From the NCBI GenBank assembly GCA_903904855.1, contig CAIVEH010000258.1, forward strand, positions 1 to 45,415: a stretch of DNA of 45,415 nucleotides, written 5' to 3'. Below the pieces are notes generated by a model. That model searched no databases. It saw only the letters and a list, made by a program, of their open reading frames with translations, and was not told the origin of the DNA. The stretch comes from an uncultured Bacteroidota bacterium (GTDB lineage: Bacteria; Bacteroidota; Bacteroidia; Chitinophagales; Chitinophagaceae). A program made the translations under genes and the position numbers. Within the stretch, counting starts at the first letter, position 1. Every line of letters begins with the position of its first letter. This document shows, piece by piece, positions 7,796 through 16,838 of the stretch.

Positions 7796-8665
7796 TCACT
7801 TCTTAAAAGGAAAAGAAATGACACTAATAAGATTGTCCGATTCAGGGTATTGATCAACATGATCTACTCCAAGTTTCGCGGGGGCAGTGCCGGGCTTATA
7901 ATAAAATGTTCCGAAAATAATATCCCAAATGGCCAACGTATTACCGAAATTCTTAGCCTCGTTTATATTGGCACTGTGGTGGCAACGGTGGGTTTCTGTA
8001 CCTATAAAGATGTAATTGAGATAGCCTGCCCTTATGTCCACATTGAAATGTGAAACCAAACTTTGCAAATCAATCAGGAGCGTTGCTGCCAATGCCGCTT
8101 CGGGTGAAACGCCTAAAAATATAAGTGGAACTTGAATTATAGTGGTAGTGAGAAAAGCGTTTATGGGATTAAATACTGCGTGCATTACTACATACACTTT
8201 ATCGGGCAAGTGGTGTGCTAAATGAACCCTCCAAAAAAACTTGCCAATTTTTCCTTTTCCTGCATGGCTTAGCCTATGATACCAATATTGAAAAAACTCA
8301 AAAACTATTAAATATCCTATTGTGCTTATAAGAAATGGCGCATTCTGGAATATTCCCTTGTGGGTTTCACTATAGTAAATAGCAAATATGCCGAAAGCCG
8401 ACTTAGTAACCCCTATGACAGGGGCATCAATGGCAATATATTTCAAGTCTCTTACAAAGCTCCTTCCCGTCATGCTCCATTCAGGATTTAACGGAAATAA
8501 TCGTTCAAAAAATATAAGAGTAAATACTAAGAAAACCGTCGTTACCCCATATACCACCTTATAATCTTCACTGAAACTGACAGATAAATATATAATAGCC
8601 AGAACAGTTACCAACAAGACTGGATATAGTCCATATTTTATTAATGATCTGATACCTCTCTTCAT
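7796..8665 (-). CDS. Sterol desaturase / fatty acid hydroxylase family membrane enzyme
   Basis: The product is 289 aa, an integral membrane non-haem di-iron oxygenase of the fatty acid hydroxylase superfamily. Hydrophobic segments lie at about 10-30, 38-55, 110-128 and 165-200. The diagnostic His clusters are all present: HRLSH (130-134), HLAHH (148-152), His206 and HRCHH (226-230). The usual job is O2-dependent hydroxylation or desaturation of a lipid; the substrate here is unknown. Its ATG overlaps the stop of the upstream DUF2141 gene (ATGA), indicating translational coupling, and a TetR gene is divergent. Confidence 0.88.
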   Translation of the reverse strand: MKRGIRSLIKYGLYPVLLVTVLAIIYLSVSFSEDYKVVYGVTTVFLVFTLIFFERLFPLNPEWSMTGRSFVRDLKYIAIDAPVIGVTKSAFGIFAIYYSETHKGIFQNAPFLISTIGYLIVFEFFQYWYHRLSHAGKGKIGKFFWRVHLAHHLPDKVYVVMHAVFNPINAFLTTTIIQVPLIFLGVSPEAALAATLLIDLQSLVSHFNVDIRAGYLNYIFIGTETHRCHHSANINEAKNFGNTLAIWDIIFGTFYYKPGTAPAKLGVDHVDQYPESDNLISVISFPFKK

Positions 8666-9114
8666 TGTTTTATTTTTTTCGTTTTGTATGAAATTTTTAT
8701 CTGTTTATTTTGTGAAGCAGGGCTGAATTGAAACTCTAATTTTGAGAAAGTGGGCATACCCGTAAAAAATCCGAGTTTCCAGTTATTTGAATAACCTAGC
8801 TGCTCAAATGGCAGTCCGAATGAATGGTCTATCCTACCGTTACTATTCTCATCGTGAAGAAGGATAGCGGCGTAATTGCCAAATGCAATACCTGGCAACA
8901 GGATGCTCGCCATTTTTCGCTCTATATTACAACTTACTGTCATGAATGGTTTATCGGGGATTTTATCCGATTTTCTAAATAAAAAAAGCACAGCTTTTCC
9001 CTGGTCATTACTGAAGTTGCTTGTTGCAAATCTTAAAGTGCCTGTGTCTGATCGCTGACCTTTAACCCCATAGCTGAATAAACAGATAATTGCTACAATC
9101 AAATATTTTTTCAT
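8662..9114 (-). CDS. DUF2141 family secreted protein
   Basis: The product is about 150 aa. The ATG at 9114 gives a standard signal peptide (MKKYLIVAIICLFSYGVKG); a GTG at 9141 is also in frame but would leave almost no leader after the predicted promoter. The mature part contains the DUF2141 signatures FGNYAAILLHDENSNGRID and GLPFEQLGYSNN. DUF2141 proteins are small exported beta proteins of unknown role and often sit beside lipid-modifying enzymes. Here the stop overlaps the desaturase start by 4 bp, so the two are one operon. Confidence 0.85.
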   Translation of the reverse strand: MKKYLIVAIICLFSYGVKGQRSDTGTLRFATSNFSNDQGKAVLFLFRKSDKIPDKPFMTVSCNIERKMASILLPGIAFGNYAAILLHDENSNGRIDHSFGLPFEQLGYSNNWKLGFFTGMPTFSKLEFQFSPASQNKQIKISYKTKKIKQ

Positions 9115-9155
9115 TTGCACAATATGTAAGTTAATGAACACTTTGTATTTTTATG

Positions 9156-9187
9156 CAAAACTATTCCAGTGTGGAAATACGGACAAA
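9156..9187 (-). promoter_or_regulatory. Promoter of the DUF2141-desaturase operon (TTTG-N20-TAGTTTTG)
   Basis: On the minus strand the -33 TTTG (9184-9187) is separated by exactly 20 nt from the -7 TAGTTTTG (9156-9163). This is a full match to the Bacteroidota sigma-A consensus. The -33 box lies inside the left arm of the inverted repeat at 9181-9208, so a bound regulator would block it. Confidence 0.7.
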
Positions 9188-9208
9188 TACAATTGGAGTT
9201 GTTTGTCC
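9181..9208. promoter_or_regulatory. Inverted repeat, probable TetR operator
   Basis: GGACAAA (9181-9187) and TTTGTCC (9202-9208) form a perfect 7-bp inverted repeat with a CAATTG centre. It lies between the divergent TetR gene and the DUF2141 operon. TetR regulators usually bind such dyads next to their own gene. Assignment to this TetR is inference. Confidence 0.55.
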
Positions 9209-9242
9209 TTTACTGAACAATAATTACTAAAAGTTCATTAAA

Positions 9243-9803
9243 ATGAAAAAGGCGCAAGGCAGCGAAAAAGTAATTGACAGGAGGATACAAAAAACAAAAC
9301 GGCTGTTATCGGAAGCATTGATTTCACTGATATTGCAGAAGGGGTATGAAGCTGTAACAATTCAGGATATAATAGACAAAGCAAATATAGGCCGTTCCAC
9401 CTTTTATACTCATTACGAAAATAAAGACCAGTTGTTGCTGGATGGACATAATAATCTGGGCGTTGTCTTTTTTGATGACAATGAGCCTTTGAATTTTCTG
9501 AATTATTTTACCCACGTAAGCGAAAATACGCAATTGGCTAAAGCTATGTTTGGGAAAAAGAGCGGCAGTATCTTCTTAAATCATCTGAAAAGCCATATCG
9601 CACAAAAAATCAAAGGAGCATATAAAAGCGGGTTTGCCAAAACAAAGCACGATAAAGTAATGCTTAAGTATATCTCTGATGCCGCAGCCTCCGCTATTAT
9701 CAGCTTCACAGTATCATGGCTGGAGGATAATATGCCGTTTACAAATGCAGCGATCGCAGGTAAATGCGAGCAAATTGTTGAAAGTATGTTCGCCAAACGA
9801 TAA
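9243..9803 (+). CDS. TetR/AcrR family transcriptional regulator
   Basis: The product is 186 aa, the normal TetR length. The N-terminal HTH is clear: RRIQKTKRLLSEALISLI, then YEAVTIQDIIDKANIGRSTF with YTHYENKDQLL (about residues 13-65). The C-terminal ligand-binding part is helical and not similar to any drug class I recognise. It diverges from the DUF2141-desaturase operon, with an inverted repeat in the shared 128-bp spacer. It most likely represses that operon and perhaps itself, in response to a lipid or drug-like ligand. Confidence 0.85.
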   Translation: MKKAQGSEKVIDRRIQKTKRLLSEALISLILQKGYEAVTIQDIIDKANIGRSTFYTHYENKDQLLLDGHNNLGVVFFDDNEPLNFLNYFTHVSENTQLAKAMFGKKSGSIFLNHLKSHIAQKIKGAYKSGFAKTKHDKVMLKYISDAAASAIISFTVSWLEDNMPFTNAAIAGKCEQIVESMFAKR

Positions 9804-9851
9804 ATTGAAGTTAATGAATGTGCTTGAACAGATCATAATCATAAATGACAA

Positions 9852-9878
9852 AACTTTTGCAAAAGTTCACTAAAGTGA
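9852..9878. repeat. Two adjacent palindromes downstream of tetR
   Basis: AACTTTTGCAAAAGTT (9852-9867) is a perfect 16-bp palindrome. It is directly followed by TCACTAAAGTGA (9867-9878), another near-perfect dyad. There is no T-run, so a simple terminator is unlikely; a protein-binding site or repeat edge is possible. Confidence 0.35.
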
Positions 9879-10241
9879 CGAATTCTCCAACTGGTCTTAT
9901 TTTCAGACCCACAACTCTCGTGAAGAGTAAGTATCTGTCAAGATCATACCACATATAAGGCAACTATTTTCATGATTGCTTTTCTGTGAATGTAGAGTGG
10001 ATGGGAGAAATGTCGTACCAAATCTTCAAGGATTTGATTAAAATCTATCAGGTGGCTCAGAAGCTCAATTTATTGTTGAGTAACGACTTTTTTTCAATCT
10101 GTGTACCTGTCTTTATCACGAAAACCGTTGTTAGCGGTAAGTTGTTTTGTTGTTGACCTAATACTTTTTGACTTTGACTTTTTTACTACTTAATCTGATC
10201 AATATTTTCGCAAATTGATTACTTTTATTCAAAGTTTTTTG
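9879..10241. other. Intergenic region with possible ORF remnant
   Basis: The stretch between tetR and the DUF1569 gene has no convincing gene. In one plus frame, protein-like sequence continues across a TAA near 9957. An ATG at 10001 gives 51 codons (MGEMSYQIFKDLIKIYQVAQ... to TGA at 10154-10156). This may be a remnant of a mobile-element or other gene; I do not recognise it. Confidence 0.25.
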
Positions 10242-10694
10242 ATGAAGAATATATTTAATGCTCAGGACAAAAATGAGCTTTTGGCTAGAATTGAACAGCT
10301 AACTCCCTCAAATCATGCTCTTTGGGGCAAGATGAATGTGAGCCAAATGCTCACACATTGTGTTGAGGGTCTTAAAATGCCTACCGGCGAGATAAAGCCA
10401 CGGAGAGTTCCATTTCCTATAAACATTATAGGCAAGCTGTTGAAAAACAAAATACTGGGAGAAGGTGACCTTAGGAAAAATGCGCCAACGGCTCCCGAAC
10501 TGACCATCAGCGATACCAAAGACTTTGAAAAGGAAAAAGTGAGATTAAAAACCGCAGTGCATGGACTATACGCAATGGGTGAAGCGGGCATAAAACAGGA
10601 GATTCATCCTTTTTTTGGCAAACTGACACAAAAGGAGTGGGGAATATTAAATTACAAGCATCTCGATCACCATCTGAGACAGTTCGGAGTGTAA
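10242..10694 (+). CDS. DUF1569 (DinB-like) family protein
   Basis: The product is about 150 aa from ATG 10242 (MKNIFNAQDKNELLARIEQL); the frame extends nine codons upstream, but this start matches the family. Signatures are LWGKMNVSQMLTHCVEGLKM near the N-terminus and NYKHLDHHLRQFG near the C-terminus. These carry the His residues that line the DinB-type four-helix-bundle metal site. DUF1569 proteins are soluble, and their reaction is unknown; some DinB relatives are thiol-dependent transferases. Monocistronic by context. Confidence 0.8.
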   Translation: MKNIFNAQDKNELLARIEQLTPSNHALWGKMNVSQMLTHCVEGLKMPTGEIKPRRVPFPINIIGKLLKNKILGEGDLRKNAPTAPELTISDTKDFEKEKVRLKTAVHGLYAMGEAGIKQEIHPFFGKLTQKEWGILNYKHLDHHLRQFGV

Positions 10695-11035
10695 ATCGCG
10701 ATTGGCGAGCAGGAATAGAGATCGAACAAGTGATAGTTGGGTTATAAACCCAATTCTATCGCTATTCAATCAAACGTTAAATGATAATAAAACAGACCTA
10801 ATAAAATTAGTAATCGCATTTTTGCTTTTAGCGCTACTAATTATGAATTTTCAACTTTTGAGAACTTGATAATTAATCCATCAAAAACTCAATGATTTTA
10901 ATTCACAATTCTGCCTAATAGCAATCCAACCCTCAAAGGTGCCACTACAGCTAAATAGTATTATCGAAGCAAGGACAACAATCTTAATAATGTATTTCCA
11001 TCGGATGCTAATTGTGGCAACTATGCGCCTTACAT
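10695..11035. other. Intergenic spacer, nothing recognised
   Basis: About 340 bp of AT-rich sequence between convergent genes (DUF1569 on plus, TonB receptor on minus). I see no ORF with support, no strong hairpin and no repeat. Confidence 0.5.
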
Positions 11036-13489
11036 TTAAAACGTATACACAAACTGCAAAGCCACAGTCCTGGGCGATTCAATTTTCAGGGGCCTGAGGA
11101 AATAGGTAATATTAAAGATGTTGTTGGCTACCAGCGATATTTTAGTCTTTGTATTTATTTTGCAACTTACCCTTGCATCAACAATACTGAAACCATGATT
11201 TGACTGCCAGTAACCGACTCCCTTGATAGGAGGTAAGCCGGGTGCAACTTTATTTATGGTGGCAGTAAGCGATTCAATAGTCTGGAAGGCATTATCAATG
11301 TTCTCCATTTTGCTGTAATACCTGTAACTGGCCCCTATCCCGAATTGGTGAATACGAACTTCCACATCGGCTTTCAGCATATTTTTAAACCTGTATTTCA
11401 ATATATTTCCTGAGGTATCCATACTGCTGTTGCGGAAGCTGAGCGCCTGGCTTAAACCACCAGGCAGCGGTGTGGTATGGGCATAGACCAGGTTGGGAGT
11501 AAGCGATTCGGGATCCACATAGGTATACCCTGCCAGTACTGTGATGCCAAATTTTTTATTGCTTTCGGGAGTAGTGCATGCTACCGAAATATCGGCGCCT
11601 ACAACCCGCGAATTGCCGGTATTGACAAACTTAAAACCTACCAGTGAAATATTAGGATCCCACACACCAAACAGGTATTCAATGGTGTTCTGATAATTCT
11701 GCCTGAAACCAGCAATATCCAGATAGCCCATGCAATCGCCTATCTTAAATCCCTGCTTGATACCTACTTCGTAATTCTGGCTGTTTTCGGGCCGCAAACC
11801 CGGATCAGGAAAAACACCAAACAAACCAGCCTTGGTGGCAATATACCGCTCAGTGATGGTAGGATACCGGAAGCCATCGCCATAAGATGCACGCAGCCAT
11901 GTGCCTTGCAGCACTTTCAGGCTGGCCCCTGCACGGAATATAGGTTTGGAAACAGAAGCCAGGCTGTTTGTCCTGAAATACTCATACCGCACGCCACCTG
12001 ATAAACTGAGTACATTCCAGAATTTTTTATCGGCCTGAATGTATTCAGCTACATTGGTTACCTTATTATCAGGTGTGCCGCTGCTGTCATACAATTGCGC
12101 CATAGATGAAGCCAGGCTTCCTACTACCCCACCGGTTAGCGTAAGATGCTTATCTTCCCATTTGCGCTGCACCTGGTACTCGCCGTAATACAGTGTACCT
12201 TTAGTAGACTGATTATTGGTCATCTCGTCGTTGGTATGAAATACACGGGTCACCAGGCTTTGGGTAATGCCATTGCCTGCATCGTACCTGATAAAAGGGT
12301 CGAGGTTAAAGAAGGTCTGGCGCTCCAGAAAAACAGCGCCGGGATAACTTCTGTATAAACCTAACGAATCGCTGAGCCAGGCCAGCGCCATATCGGTTTT
12401 GTTATACATACCGTTGCCATTTATACCATAACTCAGACCATGTACTTTCCTGTTTCTGTACCGGAAGCTGAAGTTGAGCCTGGCCCTTTCCCTAAGCATA
12501 TCTTTATTGCTGAAAGTGGGTATAGAATCGGTAAGCAATAATGCCTTCCTCAGGTCAGCAGGAATATAGCCAATAGCAGGGGCAGGCCCTATATAGCCCT
12601 GATCCATATTGAAATTGGCGCCAATAACAAGGTCGAGGTTTTTATTGATTATCTGGGAATGAAGGAAGTTGAGGTTCATAAAGCCCGGCACTGCGCCATT
12701 ATACCAATTCTGGGCCGGTTTGCCGGGCAGGCTGTAGCCACCTGCTGAATAGCTGATCACAGTCTTAGGCTTACTCCGGGGATAAGCAGAACGGATATTG
12801 ATTACCCCATTCATTGCCGATGAGCCATAAAGCACCGAAGAAGAACCTTTAATTATTTCAATCTGCTCAATATTCTCTACGGGTATATAGCTCCATTCCG
12901 GCCTGCCGGCATCGCCGCTCAGCAGGGGTATACCATCAACAACGATTGCTACCCTGCTACCCACGCCAAAGGTGAAGCCGCTGCCACCGCGTATCTGCGG
13001 GTCATTGTCTATAATAGTGAGGCCCGGCACCTGCTCCAGTGCGGTTTCAATACTGGTAGTGTTTTTATTGTTGATCAGATTGGGTTTCAGTACATCCATC
13101 GATACGGTAAGATCTTCCAGGTTCTGACTAAACCTGCCAGATGATACCACCACGGTTTTAAGAACTTTGGATTCAGCCTTGAGGCGAATAGTATCCCGGA
13201 TCACAATACCATCTGTAATATGTACAATTATGGTATCGGGATAATAACCTATGTAGCCATAAATAATCTGGTGGATTCCGGTATCCATGGTTAGTGTAAA
13301 CAGGCCATCAGCATCGGTAATTGCCGCTTTTGAATGATTGCCTGCAACCCTGATTGTAGCTGTGGGCAGGGGTTCTTTTGTTTCGGCAGAAACAACAAGG
13401 CCACTAATACTACCGGTAATATGAGCACATACCTTATCTGAAAAAAATAAGCATCCTGCAAAAAGAATAGCCAGTGTTCTCCAATACAT
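11036..13489 (-). CDS. TonB-dependent outer-membrane receptor
   Basis: The ATG at 13489 gives a product of about 817 aa with a signal peptide (MYWRTLAILFAGCLFFSDK); the frame extends 19 codons upstream without need. A CarboxypepD_reg-like domain comes first (GSISGLVVSAETKEPLPTAT...). The plug follows, with TALEQVPGLTI, QIRGGSGFTFG, VVDGIPLLSG and IEIIKGSSSVLYGSSAMNGV. A beta-barrel then ends in a C-terminal Phe (QFVYTF), as expected for BAM insertion. It has no SusD partner, so it resembles vitamin, siderophore or metal receptors rather than glycan SusCD systems. Substrate unknown. It follows the PCMD gene by about 105 bp on the same strand. Confidence 0.9.
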   Translation of the reverse strand: MYWRTLAILFAGCLFFSDKVCAHITGSISGLVVSAETKEPLPTATIRVAGNHSKAAITDADGLFTLTMDTGIHQIIYGYIGYYPDTIIVHITDGIVIRDTIRLKAESKVLKTVVVSSGRFSQNLEDLTVSMDVLKPNLINNKNTTSIETALEQVPGLTIIDNDPQIRGGSGFTFGVGSRVAIVVDGIPLLSGDAGRPEWSYIPVENIEQIEIIKGSSSVLYGSSAMNGVINIRSAYPRSKPKTVISYSAGGYSLPGKPAQNWYNGAVPGFMNLNFLHSQIINKNLDLVIGANFNMDQGYIGPAPAIGYIPADLRKALLLTDSIPTFSNKDMLRERARLNFSFRYRNRKVHGLSYGINGNGMYNKTDMALAWLSDSLGLYRSYPGAVFLERQTFFNLDPFIRYDAGNGITQSLVTRVFHTNDEMTNNQSTKGTLYYGEYQVQRKWEDKHLTLTGGVVGSLASSMAQLYDSSGTPDNKVTNVAEYIQADKKFWNVLSLSGGVRYEYFRTNSLASVSKPIFRAGASLKVLQGTWLRASYGDGFRYPTITERYIATKAGLFGVFPDPGLRPENSQNYEVGIKQGFKIGDCMGYLDIAGFRQNYQNTIEYLFGVWDPNISLVGFKFVNTGNSRVVGADISVACTTPESNKKFGITVLAGYTYVDPESLTPNLVYAHTTPLPGGLSQALSFRNSSMDTSGNILKYRFKNMLKADVEVRIHQFGIGASYRYYSKMENIDNAFQTIESLTATINKVAPGLPPIKGVGYWQSNHGFSIVDARVSCKINTKTKISLVANNIFNITYFLRPLKIESPRTVALQFVYTF

Positions 13490-13594
13490 CCGGGAAAGAT
13501 AATGAACTAAAATATTGTTTTCAAAACCAATAGTCAACATGAACAATTATCCGGAACCAGGATGAGAATTAATTTTACAATAAAAGAATAAACA

Positions 13595-14581
13595 TTAACG
13601 CAATACCAGCTTACCCGTCTTACAGAAATCAGCATTCTTTAGCTGGTACACATAAATGCCAGGGGCTGCGCCGGGCAAAGTATAAGTAAATACCTCGTTG
13701 TTTCTGAGAGAAGTGGTATAAACAGTCCTGCCCGAAAGATCGAAAACGGAAAAAACAGATTGCTGGTCATTGCCGTTAATAAACTCAATATGGACTGTCT
13801 GGCCTGAAGAATAAACAGCAACTTCCTGTTCTTTTATAGTATTGTTTGGAACATTTGTGGTTGAATAGATAACCTGTAGGTCATCGAGCCATAGCTTGCT
13901 GCCTGTAACGGTAGTAGCCTGATTGGCTGACGAGGTAACATTGATCATTATATAAGCCGGGGCCGAAGCGCTTACATAGGTAAATGGAATACTGAATCTG
14001 GTCCATGTAGAAACAGACGATGTGGGTGTCAGAAACAATGCATCAGCTATTTTATTGGCTGTCGGGTTCGGGTGAGACGTAGTGGGTGTTTCAGGGTCAT
14101 AATAATCTCCGGTATGAAGTATTGCCCTCAATTTACCCTGCTCCCCTGCCCCACCTGATGTATACTGATACCAGCCAACAATACTATCGGGCCTGCCGGT
14201 AAATGACATATGCCTGATATCGGTGGCAGTGCTGAAGTTGACTGTACCGATATATCCATCTGTCTTGGTAAGCGTTGGTGCGTCAACTACTCCTGTAGTG
14301 ACAACACCATTAATTACGGTTGAAAACGGACCAGATATAGTTTCTACCCTCACCGAGTAAAGACCACTGTGGAACTTAGCAGCATCTTTAAAACAGGTTT
14401 CTGCTCCCAATGCAGCAATAGATGACCCAGACTGATTGGAGTACCAGTTTGTAGGTTCGGTATAAGTATCTCCAGCCGGAACAGTATTGCCCCACAGTTC
14501 AAAACCACCATTGGTAATGGTAGTTTGTGCGGTGCATATGCCAGTAATAGCAAATAAAAAAAGAGTAGCAATTAACTTCAT
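13595..14581 (-). CDS. PCMD-like secreted protein with T9SS sorting domain
   Basis: The product is about 328 aa from ATG 14581 (MKLIATLFLFAITGICTAQ signal peptide). The mature part starts ITNGGFELWGNT and contains KFHSGLYSVRVET, GWYQYTSGG and SKLWLDDLQVIY. This is the jelly-roll layout of PCMD (putative carbohydrate metabolism) domains, which resemble carbohydrate-binding modules. A T9SS sorting domain closes the protein (FSVFDLSGRTVY... GIYVYQLKNADFCKTGKLVLR region). It is probably surface-exposed and may bind glycan. It lies upstream of the TonB receptor on the same strand. Confidence 0.8.
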   Translation of the reverse strand: MKLIATLFLFAITGICTAQTTITNGGFELWGNTVPAGDTYTEPTNWYSNQSGSSIAALGAETCFKDAAKFHSGLYSVRVETISGPFSTVINGVVTTGVVDAPTLTKTDGYIGTVNFSTATDIRHMSFTGRPDSIVGWYQYTSGGAGEQGKLRAILHTGDYYDPETPTTSHPNPTANKIADALFLTPTSSVSTWTRFSIPFTYVSASAPAYIMINVTSSANQATTVTGSKLWLDDLQVIYSTTNVPNNTIKEQEVAVYSSGQTVHIEFINGNDQQSVFSVFDLSGRTVYTTSLRNNEVFTYTLPGAAPGIYVYQLKNADFCKTGKLVLR

Positions 14582-14853
14582 TCCTATCAGTTTGAAAATG
14601 TTTTGAATAATCAATTTCATTAAACAGCTATCGTATGGGATAGCAATATTAGCGTAGCAATCGGGAGTTTAAAGATAGGCAATTATTGATCATATTGTAT
14701 CTGATAGCAACAATTGCATAATAGTTGCTTATGGTTGTTCAACGAACATGCCAGATTTATATAACACGGAAAGTTTAAGGTTAATATGAAATTACTTAAC
14801 CAATATCATAAAACACTATAAAAATTCAGACCAAATGACCATCTCCCTACCAA

Positions 14854-16479
14854 CTACACGTAATATTTTGCCGCAAAGTCTACAATATTCTTAAAGAATA
14901 TTTTGTCCAATACAGTTTCAATATCCATTGCATTGTCGGCATAAGCAAGCGGGTTAGGTGTTCCCAGGTAACCTGAAAGGAAGCCTTTAATATAAGACCG
15001 GAGATCATTGATCATACTAGCGGTCTGACATTTACTCATTGGGTTGATAATGCCATCAAAATCTGTGCCTAAAGAAAGGACATCCCAAACACTCTGTCCG
15101 TCATGCAGGTAACCAGCAGCCACCTCGGCTATATAGCGCATATTGTGCCATATCATTTCCGGCATTATATGGTCCGGATGTTCTCCTTTCACGCCATTTA
15201 TGCGCTGATCAAATTCTATACCTATCAGGCCCCTGCTTTGCGTTATCTCCATTATATCTTCATCGAACAGATTGACATCGTGGTGATAAAAATTTGGCGC
15301 CATACCATCTGGTGAAGGGATGATATCTGCATTGCTTGTATAAATACCATTTTTAAGACTCGCTGCATAAACCGAACCATGAGAGAAAATCACGGGCACA
15401 TCAGGGTAATTATTCCGCCTGAATTCATAATAGCTCTGACGCGATTTGATACACATATGCTTCACATCTACCAATATCCTCTTGCCAGGTTCCCGCAGCA
15501 TTTCATTGATTACACACCAACCAGCGTTAGTGATATCTGAGTTCCAACCAAACGACTGATCAAGCAGCTTGAGATCGGTCAGTGGCTGAAGGCTTGCAGG
15601 GTGGCCCACGAGTCCATTATAAAAATGATGACCGACAGTAATGAAAAACGGCCTGCATTCCAGATTTTTCAGTTCTGCAACATTTGCCACTAACTGGTCG
15701 CATACCTTCCACGGTATCAATTGAACCAATTCCTTATTTTTTATCGCATTAATTGTGATATGCCTGCGGTAGTCATTTCCAAACTGAGGTAAGGGGTTGT
15801 ATTTAGCAGCAGCCTCTTTCAGTCCGGCCTTTTCTTCAAAATTCCTGCCGTCCCACATATCGGCAGCAGTTAGCTGCACCTTGCTCCACAGGCAGTTACC
15901 GCCCTCAATACTCCACAATACTTTTATGCTACTATTGGCCGGGAGTGAGGCTTTGCCAGGTTTTATCAGTTCATAACCTTTCCCTTGCAGACCTGCATAA
16001 TCAGCCTGGTTACAGGTGGCCAGGTTCACAGTTGTGAACTGACCTTTTACCATAAAATTTATCTGTTTTTCAAGTACTTCTTTGTAGGTAAATAAATTCA
16101 TCTGGACAATCTTGATGTTGGTAATATTGAACTTGGATATTACCATACCCAGAAACTGCTCCAGGAGTTTCTTCATACCTAGGCGGCTCAGAATAGCCGA
16201 CATTAATGATTTCCGCAGCTCAAAAAAACCATTCTCAACTGCAAACAGACTCACTACCATCACCGCCCCATTGTTGCCAGCTACTTGCGAAAAAGCCGAC
16301 TCTGTATAACCAATAAAGCCTAGTTTATGCTCAATATCAACCAAATCGCCCGCCTCCCTGGCCAGGTGCCAAACACTGGTGTCATCGCATGGATTACCGG
16401 ACATAACCGGTGGATTGGCTGTAATATCGGTTCTTTCAAAAGGCCTTAGGAAAGAGTGGCAATGGAGATCTGCATACAT
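14854..16479 (-). CDS. M19 membrane-dipeptidase-like metallohydrolase
   Basis: The product is 541 aa with no signal peptide. The order of metal-site motifs follows the amidohydrolase/peptidase M19 pattern: DLHCH (Asp4, His6, His8), IEGG (Glu192), VGHH (His284-285), DVKH (Asp338, His341), FSHGS (His367) and GTDFDG (Asp473, Asp475). M19 enzymes cleave dipeptides with a binuclear Zn centre. This protein is about 150-200 residues longer than a typical M19 enzyme because of inserts before IEGG and between VGHH and DVKH, so it is a divergent branch and its substrate is uncertain. It has its own promoter-like box. Confidence 0.7.
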   Translation of the reverse strand: MYADLHCHSFLRPFERTDITANPPVMSGNPCDDTSVWHLAREAGDLVDIEHKLGFIGYTESAFSQVAGNNGAVMVVSLFAVENGFFELRKSLMSAILSRLGMKKLLEQFLGMVISKFNITNIKIVQMNLFTYKEVLEKQINFMVKGQFTTVNLATCNQADYAGLQGKGYELIKPGKASLPANSSIKVLWSIEGGNCLWSKVQLTAADMWDGRNFEEKAGLKEAAAKYNPLPQFGNDYRRHITINAIKNKELVQLIPWKVCDQLVANVAELKNLECRPFFITVGHHFYNGLVGHPASLQPLTDLKLLDQSFGWNSDITNAGWCVINEMLREPGKRILVDVKHMCIKSRQSYYEFRRNNYPDVPVIFSHGSVYAASLKNGIYTSNADIIPSPDGMAPNFYHHDVNLFDEDIMEITQSRGLIGIEFDQRINGVKGEHPDHIMPEMIWHNMRYIAEVAAGYLHDGQSVWDVLSLGTDFDGIINPMSKCQTASMINDLRSYIKGFLSGYLGTPNPLAYADNAMDIETVLDKIFFKNIVDFAAKYYV

Positions 16480-16838
16480 AAAGTTTGAGTTTTAATGTTT
16501 AATCAAATATACAAAGTAATATTTATAAAATGAAACTAAAATAATAAATAATTTTTCCCCAAAAAAGGATTTTCGTTTTGCTAATCCCCTCAGCAATACG
16601 GTTTTCATCTAACAAAATTATCGGCAAGGAAATTCTTGATTCATAAGGATAAATGGACGATTCCAGGCAGGAATACTGAAACTCATTTAGTGCTACGGTA
16701 ATAAATTTGGCAACTCAATTCTTACAGAGAATGCTTTTATTATTGAAACTAAATACCGGTAGATATTTCAATTAACTTCAGAGAACATTGAAATTCATTC
16801 CGGATTTCAGGCCTAACATATTAAAGGTTTTCTTCGTT
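16480..16838. other. Intergenic region with minus-strand promoter
   Basis: The spacer between uvrC and the M19-like gene. Apart from the -7 box at 16504-16511 I see no gene, repeat or strong hairpin. Confidence 0.5.
16504..16511 (-). promoter_or_regulatory. -7 box TATATTTG of the M19-like gene
   Basis: On the minus strand TATATTTG matches TAnnTTTG exactly and lies 24 nt upstream of the ATG. Twenty nt further upstream the sequence is TTTC, one mismatch from TTTG. Confidence 0.5.

Noticed and set aside
7754-8053. Plus-strand ORF antisense to the desaturase gene
   Set aside because: It lies opposite a clear enzyme with intact His motifs and has no promoter or recognisable protein features.
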